Positions 1-8,197 of a stretch of DNA of 64,000 bases are shown one piece after another (position 1 is the stretch's first letter; every line of letters begins with the position of its first letter). Source of the DNA: Promethearchaeota archaeon (GTDB lineage: Archaea > Asgardarchaeota > Lokiarchaeia > Sigyniarchaeales > SOKP01); assembly GCA_030603385.1 (NCBI GenBank), contig JAUVXW010000005.1:62001-126000 (forward strand), in the 5' to 3' direction. The notes beneath the pieces were generated by a model, which did not search any database, was not told the DNA's origin, and saw only the letters and a list, made by a program, of their open reading frames with translations. The translations under genes were made by a program, and so were the position numbers.

Positions 1-72
1 AAATTTAGAGTTTAAAATTTACTCAATTTAACAAATAGACTTTTTAATTAACTTTATTTTGGTAAAAAAAAT

Positions 73-1080
73 ATGTCTGAAAAAAAGGAATATTTATCTA
101 AGCGTGGGTTAATGGTAATAGGGATTGTTTCTTTAATCATACTAGTCGCAGGGATAATATTATGCTATTTTGGTTTAAACGAGGAATTTTATAGTGAGTC
201 CGGTTAAACAATCTTCAAGATCATAACTTACCTTGGCGAACCAGTGGTCTTTATAATAATCGCGACAATTATATATTTAGCATATAGTAAAACTTTGGCA
301 AAAAATACAGTTCTCTGCTTGTTATTCTCTCATTATTTAAACCAAATTTTCAAATCAACATTTCAAGATCCACGACCTAACACTAATGTTGGCGATGAAT
401 ATGGTTTTGCTGAACCTTCATACGGATTTCCATCAGGTCACACTCAAAATTCATTAAGTTTCTGGGGATATATAAGCTATGAGTTTAAAGATAGATATAA
501 ATATAAACAAGTTCCAATTGTTCCAGTTATTCTTTCTTGTATAGTTTTTCTTGTCGGTATTTCAAGAATGGTTATCGGTGTTCATGATTTGCAGGATGTG
601 ATTGGTGGTATTTTATTAGGTATTGGAATTTTATTGTTATTTATATATTTGGAACCAATTATTTCACCACAGTTCAGCAAATTAAGCTTTTTTGCTAAAA
701 TTGTACTAACAGTGGCAGTTTCTTTATCGTTATTTCTAATTAGTACATTATTATTTCCAAATGCCGGCTTAGGGCTAGTCTCCCCTCAAATTAATTATGC
801 AGATGATGGTGCTTTTGCTCAAGTTGGAGGTGTAATTTTAGGTTTTGGAGTCGGATATCTTTTGGAACAAGAATATGTTAAATATGAGCCATCACAACTA
901 AACACTAAGAAAAAAATAATAAACATTATAATAGGAATATTGCTTTTACTCTTAGTTTTTGTACCATTCGAATATTTAATAAAAATAGATAGTGTATTTT
1001 TTCGGTTCTTCAGATATGCTCTTGTCGCATTTATTCTAGCTTATATATCCCCTTTAATTTGCACAAAAATAAATAAATAA
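73..1080 (+). pseudogene. PAP2-family lipid phosphatase, broken by an in-frame TAA
   Basis: The product resembles membrane PAP2 phosphatases, which hydrolyse lipid phosphates or pyrophosphates. All three signature motifs are present in order: KSTFQDPRP (K-x6-RP), PSGH, and SRMVIGVHDLQD (SR-x5-H-x3-D), with hydrophobic segments around them. An ATG at 73 opens the same frame and encodes a first transmembrane segment, but a TAA at 205-207 (codon 45) interrupts it. An open frame resumes at 208 and could restart at GTG 244. Either the gene is a recent pseudogene, or translation restarts at GTG and gives a protein lacking the first membrane helix. A sequencing error is also possible. Family assignment is firm; functional status is not. 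Confidence 0.8.
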
Positions 1081-1125
1081 GATTTCAATATTTTTTTATT
1101 AATTTTTAAATAGAGCAACTATAAT

Positions 1126-1284
1126 TTAATTAGCTATCTCAATACTTTCCCTTGCGACTTCTTTTAAAAGAATACGATTAATTATAATTTTGTCGCTTTC
1201 TTTAACCTCATTATAAGGTGTCACGATCTGATTAATATAAAGTTCATTACGCGACGGATGTGGAAGAACTTCCTCTAGTATCAT
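1126..1284 (-). CDS. Small hypothetical protein (52 aa)
   Basis: A 53-codon ATG-initiated frame, rich in charged residues, begins MILEEVLPHPSRNELY and ends VARESIEIAN. It has no transmembrane segment and no cysteine. Amino-acid use looks coding (mixed acidic, basic and aliphatic residues), and no other gene overlaps it. I do not recognise the family. It lies downstream of, and convergent with, the PAP2 gene. It may be a short conserved archaeal protein, but only a homology search would show that. Confidence 0.45.
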   Translation of the reverse strand: MILEEVLPHPSRNELYINQIVTPYNEVKESDKIIINRILLKEVARESIEIAN

Positions 1285-1409
1285 CTTAACTAGAAAAAAC
1301 TGATACTAATTTATAAAATTTCCTATTTATCATCCGACTAAAAGGAAATGATTTTGTTATAAAATATTATAGTTCCTATTAAATTTAATTAGCTTTTCAT
1401 CATTGGTTT

Positions 1410-1793
1410 TTAAAATAGTCCTAAATATGGTTTAATCTTCTCCTTCCCATCAGGATCATTAACACTTTCTAAGATTTTTTTAGATAATTCTTTTTTCTTT
1501 TCGTAATATATCTTCATAATTTCTTCAATAGTTTTCCCTGGGTAGCGCTCAACTAAAGCAACATCTCTCCTTGGACAGCCTCCTCTGCGCATGCAACAAT
1601 ATGAAACTGAGCCAAAACATGTAATATCGAAATCCCAATCATTATCTTTTGAAAATTCTTCCTTTATTTTTATAAATTCCTCAGCAGAAATGCCTAACTC
1701 TAGAAGTTTTTCGTCTCTTTTGCATTTAAAACCAAATGTTAAAGAAAATCCCGGTTTACAACAAAAAGTTAAGGCCCTATAATCTCCACCCAT
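1410..1793 (-). CDS. Cysteine-rich protein resembling the methanogenesis-marker-9 domain
   Basis: The protein has two repeated Cys-rich units: RALTFCCKPG with a following FKCKRDEKLLELG, and SYCCMRRGGCPRRD. This CC-(x)n-C-x-RD layout is what I remember of the small 'methanogenesis marker domain 9', a probable metal-binding module of unknown function. The annotated start is ATG 1793, but coding similarity appears to continue upstream (APVPIC just before the Met). An ATG at 1864-1866 opens a neighbouring frame reading MLNIEKDKLRDLPGWEKK that runs into an eight-A homopolymer (1813-1820). A one-base slip there would join the two frames. The true N-terminus may therefore be at 1866, with a frameshift or sequencing error at the homopolymer. 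The family call is from memory of the motif only. Confidence 0.55.
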   Translation of the reverse strand: MGGDYRALTFCCKPGFSLTFGFKCKRDEKLLELGISAEEFIKIKEEFSKDNDWDFDITCFGSVSYCCMRRGGCPRRDVALVERYPGKTIEEIMKIYYEKKKELSKKILESVNDPDGKEKIKPYLGLF

Positions 1794-1947
1794 ACAAATT
1801 GGAACAGGTGCATTTTTTTTCCCATCCAGGTAAATCTCGGAGTTTATCTTTCTCTATGTTTAGCATTGGTTAATTTGCTCTTGTATCAGCTAGTTTTAAA
1901 GTTGCCTGGATGGGCTCTCGGGGGGAATCGAACCCCCCCCTAGGGAT

Positions 1948-1976
1948 AACTGTTAAAGCAAAATATCTGCGGTTAT
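1948..1976 (-). other. Canonical-position (37/38) intron of tRNA-His
   Basis: This 29-nt insertion directly 3' of the nucleotide after the GTG anticodon is at the usual archaeal intron site, where the splicing endonuclease cuts a bulge-helix-bulge. Removing it restores the GGGGA/TCCCT anticodon stem. Confidence 0.8.
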
Positions 1977-2001
1977 TCACAGTCCCCAATACTAACCATT
2001 G

Positions 2002-2033
2002 TACAATGCTCGGTTATCAACCGACCGTTTCTA
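2002..2033 (-). other. Non-canonical D-arm intron of tRNA-His
   Basis: This 32-nt insertion interrupts the D stem of the tRNA-His gene. It contains its own short hairpin (CGGTT-GAT-AACCG). Removing it restores a normal D arm. The ends are ambiguous by a few bases because GTA recurs at both borders. Confidence 0.75.
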
Positions 2034-2125
2034 TACTACGAGAGCCTTTTCTAAGCCTTATAGAAATTTTGTTTGTTTCTTGCTAAATATAATGATTATT
2101 GCTAAAAAAGATTTATTCAAATTGT

Positions 2126-2701
2126 TTACTTTTCCATTTTATTCATGATATTAATGATATAATCCAATAATTCATTAATCGCATCATCCAAATCTCCGGT
2201 ATTATCTATACAAAAGTCTGCTTCGAGAAATTTCTGATTTTTCTTTGCCCGTTCGATTCTCTCTTTTAATAAATCTTTAGTTTCTCTTTTTCGATCTTTT
2301 ATACGTTGTAAGGTTATTTCAAAAGGAACTTCTATAAAAATAACTTTAACATTTTTATACATTTCTCTTGCTTGTTTTACTATCGTACGGCTAACATTTA
2401 TGATGACAGGGTGTCCTTTGTTAAGAAAATTCTCTATCTCTGTTAGGATTCCATAGTTTAGACCGTAAATATTCCATTTCAAAGCAAATTTTCCATTTAT
2501 TTCCATTTTTTTAAATTCTTCTGGAGTAATTGATATATTTTTTTCAAATTTTGAGGGAGGTCTTGTAATATATCTTTTAGGTGCATAAATTTGCTTTAAA
2601 TTCGAAGGATGTTTACTAATAACTCCAAAAATAATTGAATCTTTGCCAGATCCTGAGTTTCCAACTATTAAAAGTAATATACCATCAAAATCTTTAGCCA
2701 T
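2126..2701 (-). CDS. PhnN/guanylate-kinase-like P-loop kinase
   Basis: This 191-aa P-loop NTPase has Walker A GNSGSGKD at residues 14-21. RYITRP and a following acidic region, EEF, GKFALKW and GLNYGI match the pattern of ribose 1,5-bisphosphate phosphokinase (PhnN), a relative of guanylate kinase that makes PRPP. The ATG start at 2701 is the only sensible one. It lies just upstream of the tRNA gene and has no phosphonate-degradation neighbours, so a role in nucleotide or ribose-phosphate salvage is more likely than phosphonate use. It could also be a guanylate kinase paralogue; the WNIYGLNYG segment favours PhnN. Confidence 0.7.
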   Translation of the reverse strand: MAKDFDGILLLIVGNSGSGKDSIIFGVISKHPSNLKQIYAPKRYITRPPSKFEKNISITPEEFKKMEINGKFALKWNIYGLNYGILTEIENFLNKGHPVIINVSRTIVKQAREMYKNVKVIFIEVPFEITLQRIKDRKRETKDLLKERIERAKKNQKFLEADFCIDNTGDLDDAINELLDYIINIMNKMEK

Positions 2702-2891
2702 TATTTTTCTTATTTACTCGAATTGATTTATATTGTTAGTAGGTTAGGTTAGAATTTAAAGTCTCTAATAATAATTTTTCATTCATAATCGTTATTAGAT
2801 ATAAACCTAAAAAAATTAAAATATGAGTGATGTTATCAATCTTACTAGAATAATATTTTTTTTTATTGCATCTAAAATTTTTAATTAAGAA

Positions 2892-3314
2892 ATGGCGAAA
2901 AAAAGCAGTAATGGAAATTCAGAAATATCAGAAATACCTGAGAGTTATCAGAGATATTTAGATGAAATTTATAGTATCTCGAGGAAAAAGAAAGGTGGAT
3001 GGGTAACCAACAAGGAGATTGCAGAAAGCCTAAAAATAGAACCTCCTTCTGTAAGCGGAATGCTGGAAAAATTGAAGCAGAAAGGACTGATTAAATGGGA
3101 ACCAAGGAAATCCATAAGATTGACAGAAAAAGGTAAAAAAATTGCCAAGCAGTTGGGTGAAACCCATAGTTTGCTTTACCAATTTTTCGCGAACGTATTG
3201 AAAATTGAAGATAAAGATGTTATAGAAAATTTATCTTGCGAGATAGAGCATCATATTACACACGATGTCAAGAATTCATTAGAAGAATTTCTCTTAAAAT
3301 ACTTAGATGGATAA
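2892..3314 (+). CDS. DtxR/MntR-family metal-dependent regulator
   Basis: This 140-aa cytoplasmic protein has an N-terminal winged helix (about residues 18-85; GGWVTNKEIAESL, PPSVSGMLEKL, GLI, RLTEKGKKIA) followed by the helical dimerisation and metal-binding part (ENLSCEIEHHITHDV), as in DtxR/MntR iron or manganese repressors. Its length matches the short form lacking the SH3-like domain. The C-E-x2-HH arrangement can supply metal ligands. It is monocistronic, and no metal transporter is adjacent, so its targets cannot be told from this window. Confidence 0.8.
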   Translation: MAKKSSNGNSEISEIPESYQRYLDEIYSISRKKKGGWVTNKEIAESLKIEPPSVSGMLEKLKQKGLIKWEPRKSIRLTEKGKKIAKQLGETHSLLYQFFANVLKIEDKDVIENLSCEIEHHITHDVKNSLEEFLLKYLDG

Positions 3315-3379
3315 GTTTAATTAGTATCTATAATTCATTGAAACAACTAACTTAATAAATTCTTTCATTATGAATTAAG

Positions 3380-4138
3380 ATGTCAGAAGAATTAAAACAT
3401 AAAGTTGAATTGGTACAAAGGCATTTTGAAAATTTTTCTAATTTTATAGAATTACCCGATTTTAGATCTTTTCTACTATTTACTCTAACTAGTCAAATAT
3501 CCTCAAATATTTTAGCTCAAATGGGATTAGGTGGAAATAAAGAGGTAATTAATATACCATATAATCCTATTTTAAAGATATATTACCAGAAGATAAATTT
3601 GATTTCTGCTGGCTCATTAATAATTTATGTTAAAAGTGATCCGATTTCTGAGGAGTTTATTTTAGAAAAAGATAATCCAATTATAAAAAAATTTTTAAAT
3701 CCTAACGAGATGAGCCTTGCTTTTCGAGGAAAAGAAAAATTTTTATTGCCTATGATTAGTGATTGTAGTACTTGTAATGGAGAAAGCAATTCTAAATTAA
3801 TAATTAAAATTGATGATCTATTTCATTCATTACAAAGTTTTCTTGCTGTGGCTGAGCCTAATTTGCTTTTTGTACTTGGAGCTAACAGTGCACAAGAACC
3901 TGATTTATTGTTTACTTTTAATATGATACCAGAGTTGCCAAGTAGATTAGATCGAAAAATTTTAAAGATTGATATCTTCGTGGATAATGAGCATAATACA
4001 AAAGATATTACTTATATAAAGCGAGAAGAGAATTTTATCATCAAGTATCTTAAGGATATTAAAGATGTTAGTCATGCTGATATATACAAATCAGCCTATT
4101 CTTTGTTATTGCACGTTAAATCTTTTAATAAGCCATAA
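3380..4138 (+). CDS. Hypothetical protein (252 aa)
   Basis: I do not recognise this protein. It has no signal peptide or transmembrane helix. It shows an N-terminal helical region, alternating beta-like segments, and one CSTC motif (SDCSTCNGES near residue 130) that could bind metal or form a disulfide. The ATG start is 65 bp after the DtxR-type regulator on the same strand, so the two may be co-transcribed. Codon and residue use are normal for the window, and the frame is long enough to be real. Confidence 0.6.
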   Translation: MSEELKHKVELVQRHFENFSNFIELPDFRSFLLFTLTSQISSNILAQMGLGGNKEVINIPYNPILKIYYQKINLISAGSLIIYVKSDPISEEFILEKDNPIIKKFLNPNEMSLAFRGKEKFLLPMISDCSTCNGESNSKLIIKIDDLFHSLQSFLAVAEPNLLFVLGANSAQEPDLLFTFNMIPELPSRLDRKILKIDIFVDNEHNTKDITYIKREENFIIKYLKDIKDVSHADIYKSAYSLLLHVKSFNKP

Positions 4139-4238
4139 TTTATTTTTTTCCTACTTTTAACGGATCCTGCTTTTTCTTTAAAAGGATTAATAAAATCTCA
4201 GTCTTATTATTGCATTAATATTTGACTTACATTTATGA

Positions 4239-4254
4239 GAAAATTGAAATTTTC
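4239..4254. repeat. Short perfect inverted repeat in an intergenic gap
   Basis: The 245-bp gap between 4139 and 4383 has no credible ORF. It contains GAAAATT-GA-AATTTTC (7-bp arms). The 2-nt spacer is too tight for an RNA hairpin, so a protein-binding palindrome is more likely than a terminator. Short AT-only repeats are expected by chance in this composition. Confidence 0.3.
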
Positions 4255-4392
4255 ATATTCGTTAGAACTTAAGCGGTTAATACCATTAAAGGATTAATAT
4301 ATTCAATTTATAAACCCTCCGACAAAATATATAAAGTATAGAATTCATTCAAAATAAATTATAATAATTTCCGGTCTAAAGGGTTGAACATT

Positions 4393-4599
4393 ATGAAGAT
4401 AATAACAATAAATTTACCAGAAAAATATTTGCAGGCAATTCAGATTCTGAATGATATGGATATTTATCCCTCCCGAAGTGAAGCAATAAGGATCGCATTG
4501 GGTGATTTTTTAGCAAAAGAGCTTAAGATGTATAACGATCTTGAAGATGAGAGCTTTAAAATACTTATTCGAAGTAAAATGAATAAGCTTAATCACTAA
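4393..4599 (+). CDS. Ribbon-helix-helix (CopG/Arc-like) regulator
   Basis: A small DNA-binding protein of about 68 aa. The N-terminal strand MKIITINLPEKYLQAI is followed by two helices containing YPSRSEAIRIALGDFL, the standard ribbon-helix-helix layout of archaeal CopG or NikR-like transcription factors. I prefer ATG 4393 because the strand starts there; a TTG at 4384 is in frame three codons upstream. There is no C-terminal metal domain and no adjacent toxin gene. It is followed at once by a 16-T tract. Confidence 0.75.
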   Translation: MKIITINLPEKYLQAIQILNDMDIYPSRSEAIRIALGDFLAKELKMYNDLEDESFKILIRSKMNKLNH

Positions 4600-4602
4600 A
4601 CC

Positions 4603-4618
4603 TTTTTTTTTTTTTTTT
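4603..4618 (+). terminator. Oligo-T transcription terminator
   Basis: Sixteen uninterrupted T residues on the coding strand lie four bases after the stop of the ribbon-helix-helix gene. T-rich tracts of this kind are the usual intrinsic terminator of archaeal RNA polymerase. Confidence 0.6.
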
Positions 4619-4737
4619 AGTAACCTAAGATTTAGCCATTTAAATCATATAGAAATGCAAATACATTAATTATACTATTAAATAGAATAGAGACATATTT
4701 TTATTTATAAATTTTTTTTTAAAGAGTTTGATGATAT

Positions 4738-6009
4738 ATGAGGAAATTAAAGTCTATACAAATACTTACAATTCTGACACTTTTTAGCAGCGCACTATTT
4801 AGTATAATAACCCCAATGTCTCTTGAGATTTCCTTAGCTTTAAACTTTAATGAAAATCAAGTAACTTTTATAAATTCAATGTTTTTAATGGTTGGTGCGG
4901 TGAGTTCTCTTATGTGGGCAATATTAGGAGATAAATTCCCCCGAAAAAGTTTACTAATCATTTCAACTTTTGAATGGGCATTACTTACATTATTTACGAT
5001 TTTTTCTACTAATTTTCTTTCATTATTAGTTTTCCAATTAATTACAGCAATAGGATTCGGGGCAGCATTGCCTTTAATTTTTTCTTTAATCATAGATCTG
5101 GCTGATCCAGAGAGCAGAGGTAAGCAGTTTGGTGTTTTAAGTGCAGTTTATGTTTTGGGCAATGGTTTAGGGCAGATTCTTTCAGGTTTCTTAATTGATT
5201 ACTATACTTGGCAAGTACCAATTCTAATTATTTCTATCAGTGGATTTGCTTGTACAGGGTTGTTGTTTTTTGTTGCTGAGCCAATGAGAGGTGCTAAAGA
5301 CGGAATTTATAAAACAGTTGATGAGAGCGCCCCTGGACTGGCTTATAAGATCAAATCTGGAGACTTCAAGCAGATCTGGAAAAATAAATCAACTCTATGG
5401 ATATTATTGTTAAATTTCATTATGTTTATCTCAATAGGAGCAATATCTTCATTTTTCATATCAATGCTTAAAAATGATTATAATCTAAGTTCTACTTTAG
5501 CAACGGGATTTCTGATTCTAGTCTTTGGTAGTCAGATCCCTAGTGGCCCTATATTTGGAAAGTTAGGAGACAAAAGATATGAATATGATAAGAAAGGTAG
5601 GATGAAGATTGTATTTTTATGCCTTTTCGGTGGATCTATTTTCTATATTATAGCGTTTTCATTATTCTTTATTTCAACTGATTTACCCTTTTTAATAATG
5701 TTTTTTGCTTTAGTTCTTGGAGGTGCGTTTCTATTCGGGGGTATTGATCCATTAACTCAAGCAACCCTTGGGGACATAAATCTTCCTCAGGTTCGCTCTA
5801 CTATTTATAGTCTTAATTACTTAACATATACTTTTGGTAGGAGTATAAGTCTTTTGATTTTAGGTCAATTCTTTCTTACATTTAACAATTCATATAGTCC
5901 AGGATACTTTATATTATCAATTATGGCATTATCATGCACTCTTATACTTTATCCTATTTTGAAAGTAATACCTCGCGATATTGAAAATATTAAATCTAAA
6001 CAAATTTAA
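4738..6009 (+). CDS. Major facilitator superfamily transporter
   Basis: This 423-aa integral membrane protein has about 12 hydrophobic segments in two halves separated by a charged loop near residues 185-220. The MFS signature between helices 2 and 3 is present (WAILGDKFPRKSLL), with LADPESRGKQFG after helix 4 and a GKLGDK repeat in the second half. The likely role is proton-coupled import or export of a small molecule; the substrate cannot be inferred. The ATG start is correct because helix 1 begins about 10 residues in. It may be co-transcribed with the ferredoxin gene 35 bp downstream. Confidence 0.85.
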   Translation: MRKLKSIQILTILTLFSSALFSIITPMSLEISLALNFNENQVTFINSMFLMVGAVSSLMWAILGDKFPRKSLLIISTFEWALLTLFTIFSTNFLSLLVFQLITAIGFGAALPLIFSLIIDLADPESRGKQFGVLSAVYVLGNGLGQILSGFLIDYYTWQVPILIISISGFACTGLLFFVAEPMRGAKDGIYKTVDESAPGLAYKIKSGDFKQIWKNKSTLWILLLNFIMFISIGAISSFFISMLKNDYNLSSTLATGFLILVFGSQIPSGPIFGKLGDKRYEYDKKGRMKIVFLCLFGGSIFYIIAFSLFFISTDLPFLIMFFALVLGGAFLFGGIDPLTQATLGDINLPQVRSTIYSLNYLTYTFGRSISLLILGQFFLTFNNSYSPGYFILSIMALSCTLILYPILKVIPRDIENIKSKQI

Positions 6010-6044
6010 ATCAAAAAGGATTAACCTCCAATAGGGGTATTATT

Positions 6045-6746
6045 GTGGATATTAAAACTGATGTTTGTAATGGTTGCGGACAATGTGTAATTGTTTGTCC
6101 TGTTCAAGCAATACGAATGGTTGATAATAAAGCTGTTATAGATGAAGAATTATGTGTAGAATGTTCAGTTTGTTATAGGAATGCTAATTGCCCTGTCAAT
6201 GCAATTAGAATGAAAAGACTAAAGTGGCCTAGAGTAATACGGGTTCCATTTAGTAATGTGATTGCTACACATAAGGTCACGGGCGTACCTGGGCGTGGAA
6301 CTGAAGAAATGAAAACGAATGATGTTACTAATCGTTTTAACATCGAAGAGATTGGAGTTTCTATTGAATTAGGAAGACCTGGGATAGGAACACGTCTTGA
6401 AAATATTGAATTATTCACAACAAGACTTTCTAAAATTGGTGTAACTTATGAAGAAAAAAGTCCAGTTACAGCATTGATTGTGGACGATAAAGGTCATATA
6501 AATCAAGAAATTAAAGAACAACGTGTACTTTCTGCTATTATAGAATTTAAGATTCCAGACAAGAAATTACCTCAAATTTTAGAAGTAATTAGAAAAGTAG
6601 ATAAAGAAATTGATACTGTTTTTTCTGTGGGGATAGTTTCAAGAATAAAAGATAATAATACAAAAGAAATTATGAATAGAGTATCACAGCTTGGTTTTCA
6701 AGTGAGACCAAATGCAAAAATAAATATTGGGCTAGGCAGGCCATGA
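6045..6746 (+). CDS. Two-[4Fe-4S] ferredoxin fused to an uncharacterised domain
   Basis: The N-terminal 60 residues form a ferredoxin with CNGCGQCVIVCP and CVECSVCYRNANCP. The remaining roughly 170 residues contain a conserved-looking block (GVPGRGTEEMKTNDVT, VSIELGRPGIGTRL) and a C-terminal regulatory-like alpha/beta part. The GTG start at 6045 has a purine-rich tract upstream. The next gene starts 20 bp downstream and probably encodes a partner. I do not know the family's reaction. The ferredoxin module implies electron transfer, and the ligand-binding appearance of the rest suggests a substrate-specific redox or sensing role. Confidence 0.7.
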   Translation: MDIKTDVCNGCGQCVIVCPVQAIRMVDNKAVIDEELCVECSVCYRNANCPVNAIRMKRLKWPRVIRVPFSNVIATHKVTGVPGRGTEEMKTNDVTNRFNIEEIGVSIELGRPGIGTRLENIELFTTRLSKIGVTYEEKSPVTALIVDDKGHINQEIKEQRVLSAIIEFKIPDKKLPQILEVIRKVDKEIDTVFSVGIVSRIKDNNTKEIMNRVSQLGFQVRPNAKINIGLGRP

Positions 6747-6765
6747 AAATATTGGGGAGAAAAAA

Positions 6766-7356
6766 ATGACTCATTCATTACACAGGAAAGGGATAGAAAA
6801 GGATCTAAAAAAGGATTATGTAGTGTTAGCAATGCTTGCGGCGGGTTTTAATGATAAATATGATGATTCTCGACAAAAGTTAATAAAAATCGGCGAAATC
6901 TTGAAAAAGCATAACCCTGTTAATATTATGCCTGAAATTGGTTGGAGAACATCTCCTACTGTCACGGCTACTTTTAATAATATTAAAACTGTAAAGAAAA
7001 TTATTCGAATTCTTAAAAAAGAAGACTTAGGTCTCTCTATCGTAATTAGTGGATTGATTTCTGAAATAGAAAAGGTTGTTAAGGAAGTTGATTTAGGTGT
7101 TCATACAATACATTTCTCCTTGGGTAATACATTCGGGAGAAAAGAACTATTACCACCAGAGAAAATCCTAGAAATTACTACAATGTGTGGCCATCACACA
7201 ATCTCACCACAATCGATAACCCATTATATTAATTTGATTAAACAAGGAAAATTAACAGTCGAAAAAGCCGCAAAAAAGTTAACAAAACCATGCGTATGCG
7301 GTATTTTTAATACTTCTCGAGCAATTCAGATACTTAATACTTTAGTTAAAGAATAA
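6766..7356 (+). CDS. Uncharacterised protein paired with the upstream ferredoxin
   Basis: A 196-aa soluble protein beginning MTHSLHRKG, with possible metal ligands in the C-terminal half: TTMCGHHTISP and later KPCVCGIFN. The two parts are joined by a helix (KQGKLTVEKAAKKL). It follows the ferredoxin-domain gene by 20 bp behind a GGGGAG ribosome site (6752-6757), so the two products likely act together. The HSLHR opening and the CGHH-(n)-CVCG spacing look like a conserved family that I cannot name. It could bind an iron-sulfur cluster or zinc. Confidence 0.6.
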   Translation: MTHSLHRKGIEKDLKKDYVVLAMLAAGFNDKYDDSRQKLIKIGEILKKHNPVNIMPEIGWRTSPTVTATFNNIKTVKKIIRILKKEDLGLSIVISGLISEIEKVVKEVDLGVHTIHFSLGNTFGRKELLPPEKILEITTMCGHHTISPQSITHYINLIKQGKLTVEKAAKKLTKPCVCGIFNTSRAIQILNTLVKE

Positions 7357-7483
7357 TTCTGATTTTTTCAAAACTTGCCAACATTGCTCAAGATATAAAT
7401 ATCTAACTATTATATTTTTAATTAAACCCTAGAGATTCATAATTTATACTATTTAGATAATATTCGATTTGGAGGTAGATTTA

Positions 7484-8122
7484 ATGAAAGTTGGGATAAT
7501 TGGAACAGGAAGTTTAGGGAGTGCTCTTGGAAAAATTTGGGCAGAAAAGGGCCATATGATTATGTATGGCTCTCGAGATCCTCAGAAAGCAAAAAAGTTA
7601 GCTAATTCAATCGGATCTAATGCAAGTGGAGGAACCTATGAAGAAGCTGCAAAATTTAGTGATGTTGTCATTCTTGCAGTTCCATGGTCAGGAGCAAAAG
7701 AATCAATCAAAGCAGCAGGAGATTTAGATGGTAAGATTATTGTAGATTCTACTACTACTGCTGCACCTCATTTGGGTGGGCCTTTAATAGGACGTACTCC
7801 CTCTGCAGCAGAAAAAGTCGTAAAATGGGCAGTAGGGGCTAAAGTAATAAAAGCAGTTCATACTATTGGTGTAGAAAGTTTAAATAAATTACAGTTTGGT
7901 TCCCAACAAGCAAGTTTATTTATTTGTGGAGACAATTTAGAAGCAAAATCAATTGTTCGTACTTTAGGAGAAGATATCGGTTTTGAAGTAATAGATGCTG
8001 GTCCACTCACAAATGCGAGGCTTACTGAACCCCTCGGGATGCTTTGGATTGAATTAGCTTACAAACAAGGTATGGGTACGGACATAGCGTTCAAATTATT
8101 ACGACGTAGGAAAGCTAAATGA
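7484..8122 (+). CDS. F420H2:NADP oxidoreductase-like dinucleotide-binding protein
   Basis: About 212 aa, with an N-terminal Rossmann motif GIIGTGSLGSALGK and YGSRDPQKA, typical of the Fno (F420-dependent NADP reductase) family. Fno moves hydride between coenzyme F420 and NADP. ILAVPWSGAKESI, VDSTTT and a C-terminal alpha-helical part (MLWIELAY) fit the family's length. I chose ATG 7484 because GGAGGT at 7471-7476 is placed correctly for it; a TTG at 7469 would swallow that site. True F420 use is not proven, since this family also includes oxidoreductases of other specificity. Confidence 0.72.
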   Translation: MKVGIIGTGSLGSALGKIWAEKGHMIMYGSRDPQKAKKLANSIGSNASGGTYEEAAKFSDVVILAVPWSGAKESIKAAGDLDGKIIVDSTTTAAPHLGGPLIGRTPSAAEKVVKWAVGAKVIKAVHTIGVESLNKLQFGSQQASLFICGDNLEAKSIVRTLGEDIGFEVIDAGPLTNARLTEPLGMLWIELAYKQGMGTDIAFKLLRRRKAK

Positions 8123-8197
8123 AAGATTTATCAAATTAAGTTTTACTACTTTTTTTATTTTATATTTACTTTATTAAGAGATAATATAGCGATACTT

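Larger units (their letters stand above)
1913..2046 (-). tRNA. tRNA-His (GTG) with two introns
   Basis: Read on the minus strand, the acceptor stem is GCTCTCG/CGAGAGC with an encoded extra 5' G (G-1, at 2046) facing C73 (1913). That extra G is the hallmark of tRNA-His. The T arm is GGGGG-TTCGATT-CCCCC. The anticodon stem GGGGA/TCCCT encloses loop CTGTGAA, giving anticodon GTG. The sequence only folds if two insertions are removed, one in the D arm (about 2002-2033) and one between nucleotides 37 and 38 (about 1948-1976). That leaves a 73-nt mature tRNA including G-1, with D stem GTAC/GTAT. No CCA is encoded. Intron boundaries are my best fit. Confidence 0.93.

Noticed and set aside
205..207. 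TAA readthrough or stop-codon reassignment as explanation of the broken PAP2, methyltransferase and ccdA-like genes
   Set aside because: Most genes here end normally in TAA with no extension, and the affected genes share no nearby signal. Decay or error is simpler.
4239..4254. Hairpin terminator in the 4139-4383 gap
   Set aside because: The 2-nt loop is too small for RNA and there is no T tract, so it is listed only as a palindrome.
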